Positions 62,202 to 64,000 of a stretch of 64,000 nucleotides of DNA are shown here, one piece after another. The stretch covers positions 16,301,760 through 16,365,759 of the forward strand of contig OZ038313.1 in NCBI GenBank assembly GCA_964035775.1, given 5' to 3'. Below the pieces are notes generated by a model that saw only the letters and a list, made by a program, of their open reading frames with translations, made no database searches and was not told the origin of the DNA. How positions within the stretch are numbered: the stretch's first letter is position 1; each line of letters starts with the position of its first letter. This stretch comes from Osedax frankpressi (taxonomy: Eukaryota > Annelida > Polychaeta > Sabellida > Siboglinidae). The position numbers and the translations under genes were made by a program.

Positions 62202-63692
62202 ATGATAAACGATGATTTTACAACAGAAACTAATAACACGGATACACACTTATATCCACAACCATCGATTATACATGCTAATATAAGTGCACATTTATAT
62301 GAAAACAAAAAAGTATGTTATAACCATACTAAATATAATTTTGTAAATTTAATATTCTTAAAATAATAGATATGAATATTATGAAAACATAATACATTTT
62401 TAGCTTGACATATATATCATTAACGATCCTATGATCAATAAGTAAGCAGGTCTTTAATTAAATTAACGCTTTTAATAATATAATTATGTGTATTATTTAT
62501 ATTTAATTTTCAATATACACTTATATTACTATTCATGTATATATATATACATACTATAGTATATTATGTATAATATATATTTACCAAATTCACATATACA
62601 ACAGATGTCCTTTATTTATTATATACAACATATGCATATACATATGTATATATGATATAAATATTTAATACAATTTATTTATAATACACATTTATATAAA
62701 TAAATTGCTCATATGTATTTACTTTAGTTTTAATAGTATATATCAGATAGTTATTAATATAGTATATATCAAGATTACTTGGGTTAACCAGAAAATAAAT
62801 TAATCAAAAGTGACGATATTATAATTATATATTATATGTAATGTTAATATAAATAATAAATAAATCAACCAAAATGTTATTCAAAAATATATTACTATTT
62901 TAGATAAAAGGCTTACCACCTATAGGTTTTATAGAGTTTTACATGTGATTTTAATTGTATTAATGTTACATTTAATAATAATATTGAGCTTGGTATTTGT
63001 TCAAGTAAACATATAATTTATAGATTGCTATCGTTGGAGACGTACACGGATGTCTTCATGAATTAAAACTTTTGATCAAGAAATATCAATTATCTTTGGA
63101 TAATACATTATTCATATTTGCTGGAGATATGATTAATAAGGTTACGTTGGAATTCGCTCCTAGTTGTTTAACTGATATACTATATATTGCATACTCTATT
63201 AATGTAATCATATCATGTACCATAAAGTTAAAAGTTGAAATCACAGAAACTGTCAGCATTTCCTCAACAAATCATTCTTTGTTTTTATTCACGTCTTTTT
63301 AAGAACATTTTATAATAATAATATTAAATACTAATAATTTCTAATACTAATAATATTTAATACTAATAATATATAATACTATATTAATACCAATAAAGAA
63401 TAATTTATTAAATTTATTACTCCATTAAATGTGTGGGGTTGTAAATCTATATAAAATAAATAGAATATGCATCTCATAATATACATAATGATAGCACTTA
63501 TAACGTAACTATAGCGGAATTATCGCTCTTGACCTCCAGGGTCCTTATAGCTGTGAAACGTTGACTTATATCAAGGAAGAGTTGGGAGGTTTAGCAGTTC
63601 GCGGCAATCACGAGGAGCACGTATTGAAACACCTGAGACGCGCGGCCCACGAAGGAATTCCTATACCCGATAAATACGAGTGGATCCGCGAG
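62202..63692 (+). CDS. ApaH-like (bacterial-type) metallophosphatase, 5' part; continues past the window
   Basis: Two exons carry the PPP-type calcineurin-like metallophosphatase core: 63024-63140 (IAIVGDVHGCLHELKLLI, then FIFAGDMINK) and 63540-63692 (GPYSCETLTYIKE, then LAVRGNHEEHVLKHLRRAA). The GDVHG, GDxxxKGP and GNHE metal-ligand boxes are all present. A preceding exon 62202-62312, phase 0 to phase 0, supplies a start: MINDDFTTETNNTDTHLY to ENKK. GDxxxKGPxS and VRGNHE point to ApaH-like phosphatases (ALPH) rather than PP1/PP2A. In trypanosomes an ALPH removes mRNA caps; mammals lack the family. The C-terminal half is outside the window. Confidence 0.8.
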
Positions 63693-64000
63693 GTGAGACG
63701 ATGAGAGGCGGATAAGCCGAGAGTTATTGAAAAAGTGAGTTCATCGAGAAAGGAAAAAGATAAACATATAGTTATATATGCGGTAGAGTTAAATATATAG
63801 AGAATAAGATAGGAGGGAGGATGAAAGAGAGATAATCACGTGAGAAATATAGAGAGATAAGTTAGAGATGGGGCGAGATATTGTATTATTTATAGATGAT
63901 GAGATTTGTGTTGTTGGTTATGGAGAAATAGAGAAATATTGCCAATATATGTAATGAAAGATATGCAGACTGGAAAGGGCGTATAATGGATAATGATGGG
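63693..64000. other. Intron of the phosphatase gene at the window edge
   Basis: Purine-rich (GAGAGA, GGAGGATGAAAG) sequence after the donor GTGAGA. No further exon is seen before the window ends. Confidence 0.6.

Overview
This window is animal nuclear DNA: very AT-rich, intron-rich, with exons standing out as short GC-richer islands. The proteins (kinesin-1 heavy chain, APH-1, ZC3H10, SPC25, an LDLa-bearing secreted protein, an ApaH-like phosphatase) point to a metazoan, probably an invertebrate; I cannot name the group. There are no operons, CRISPR arrays, rRNAs or recognisable tRNAs. All gene models below were assembled by eye from homology, splice signals and reading-frame phase.

Layout. 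1-22.3 kb (+): a complete 23-exon KIF5-type kinesin-1 heavy chain, whose introns are filled with minisatellites (10, 22, 29, 36, about 52, 69, 71 and about 135 bp units), several of which copy an exon-intron junction, plus one 200-N gap. 22.4-22.8 kb: an orphan GC/CpG promoter-like island with a small minus-strand ORF. 23.4-25.8 kb (-): an eight-exon stand-alone BPL_N (biotin-protein-ligase N-terminal, glutamine-amidotransferase-like) protein. 25.8-30.8 kb: AT-rich desert. 30.85-32.4 kb (+): ZC3H10-like triple CCCH zinc-finger protein, tail-to-tail with the 3' exons of a single-pass membrane protein (32.6-33.2 kb, -). 33.8-37.9 kb: a TTAA-flanked piggyBac-type element that also contains a THAP/P-element-like gene remnant. 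40.7-46.1 kb (+): a TATA/GC-box promoter and a small secreted LDLa protein. 47.3-48.2 kb (-): a decayed LINE reverse transcriptase. 52.3-54.8 kb (-): APH-1 (gamma-secretase subunit), six exons, complete. 59.5-61.3 kb (+): SPC25 kinetochore protein. 62.2-63.7 kb and beyond (+): ApaH-like phosphatase, 5' part only.

The genes are unrelated housekeeping, signalling and cell-division functions, so the window reads as ordinary animal gene order rather than a functional cluster. Two things are unusual. First, splice donors are mostly GTT (about 31 of 50 assigned, 17 of 22 in the kinesin gene) instead of GTA/GTG. Second, the kinesin introns carry tandem arrays whose units contain real splice sites plus pieces of the adjoining exon, giving rows of decoy or alternative splice sites, one of them open in frame within the motor domain.
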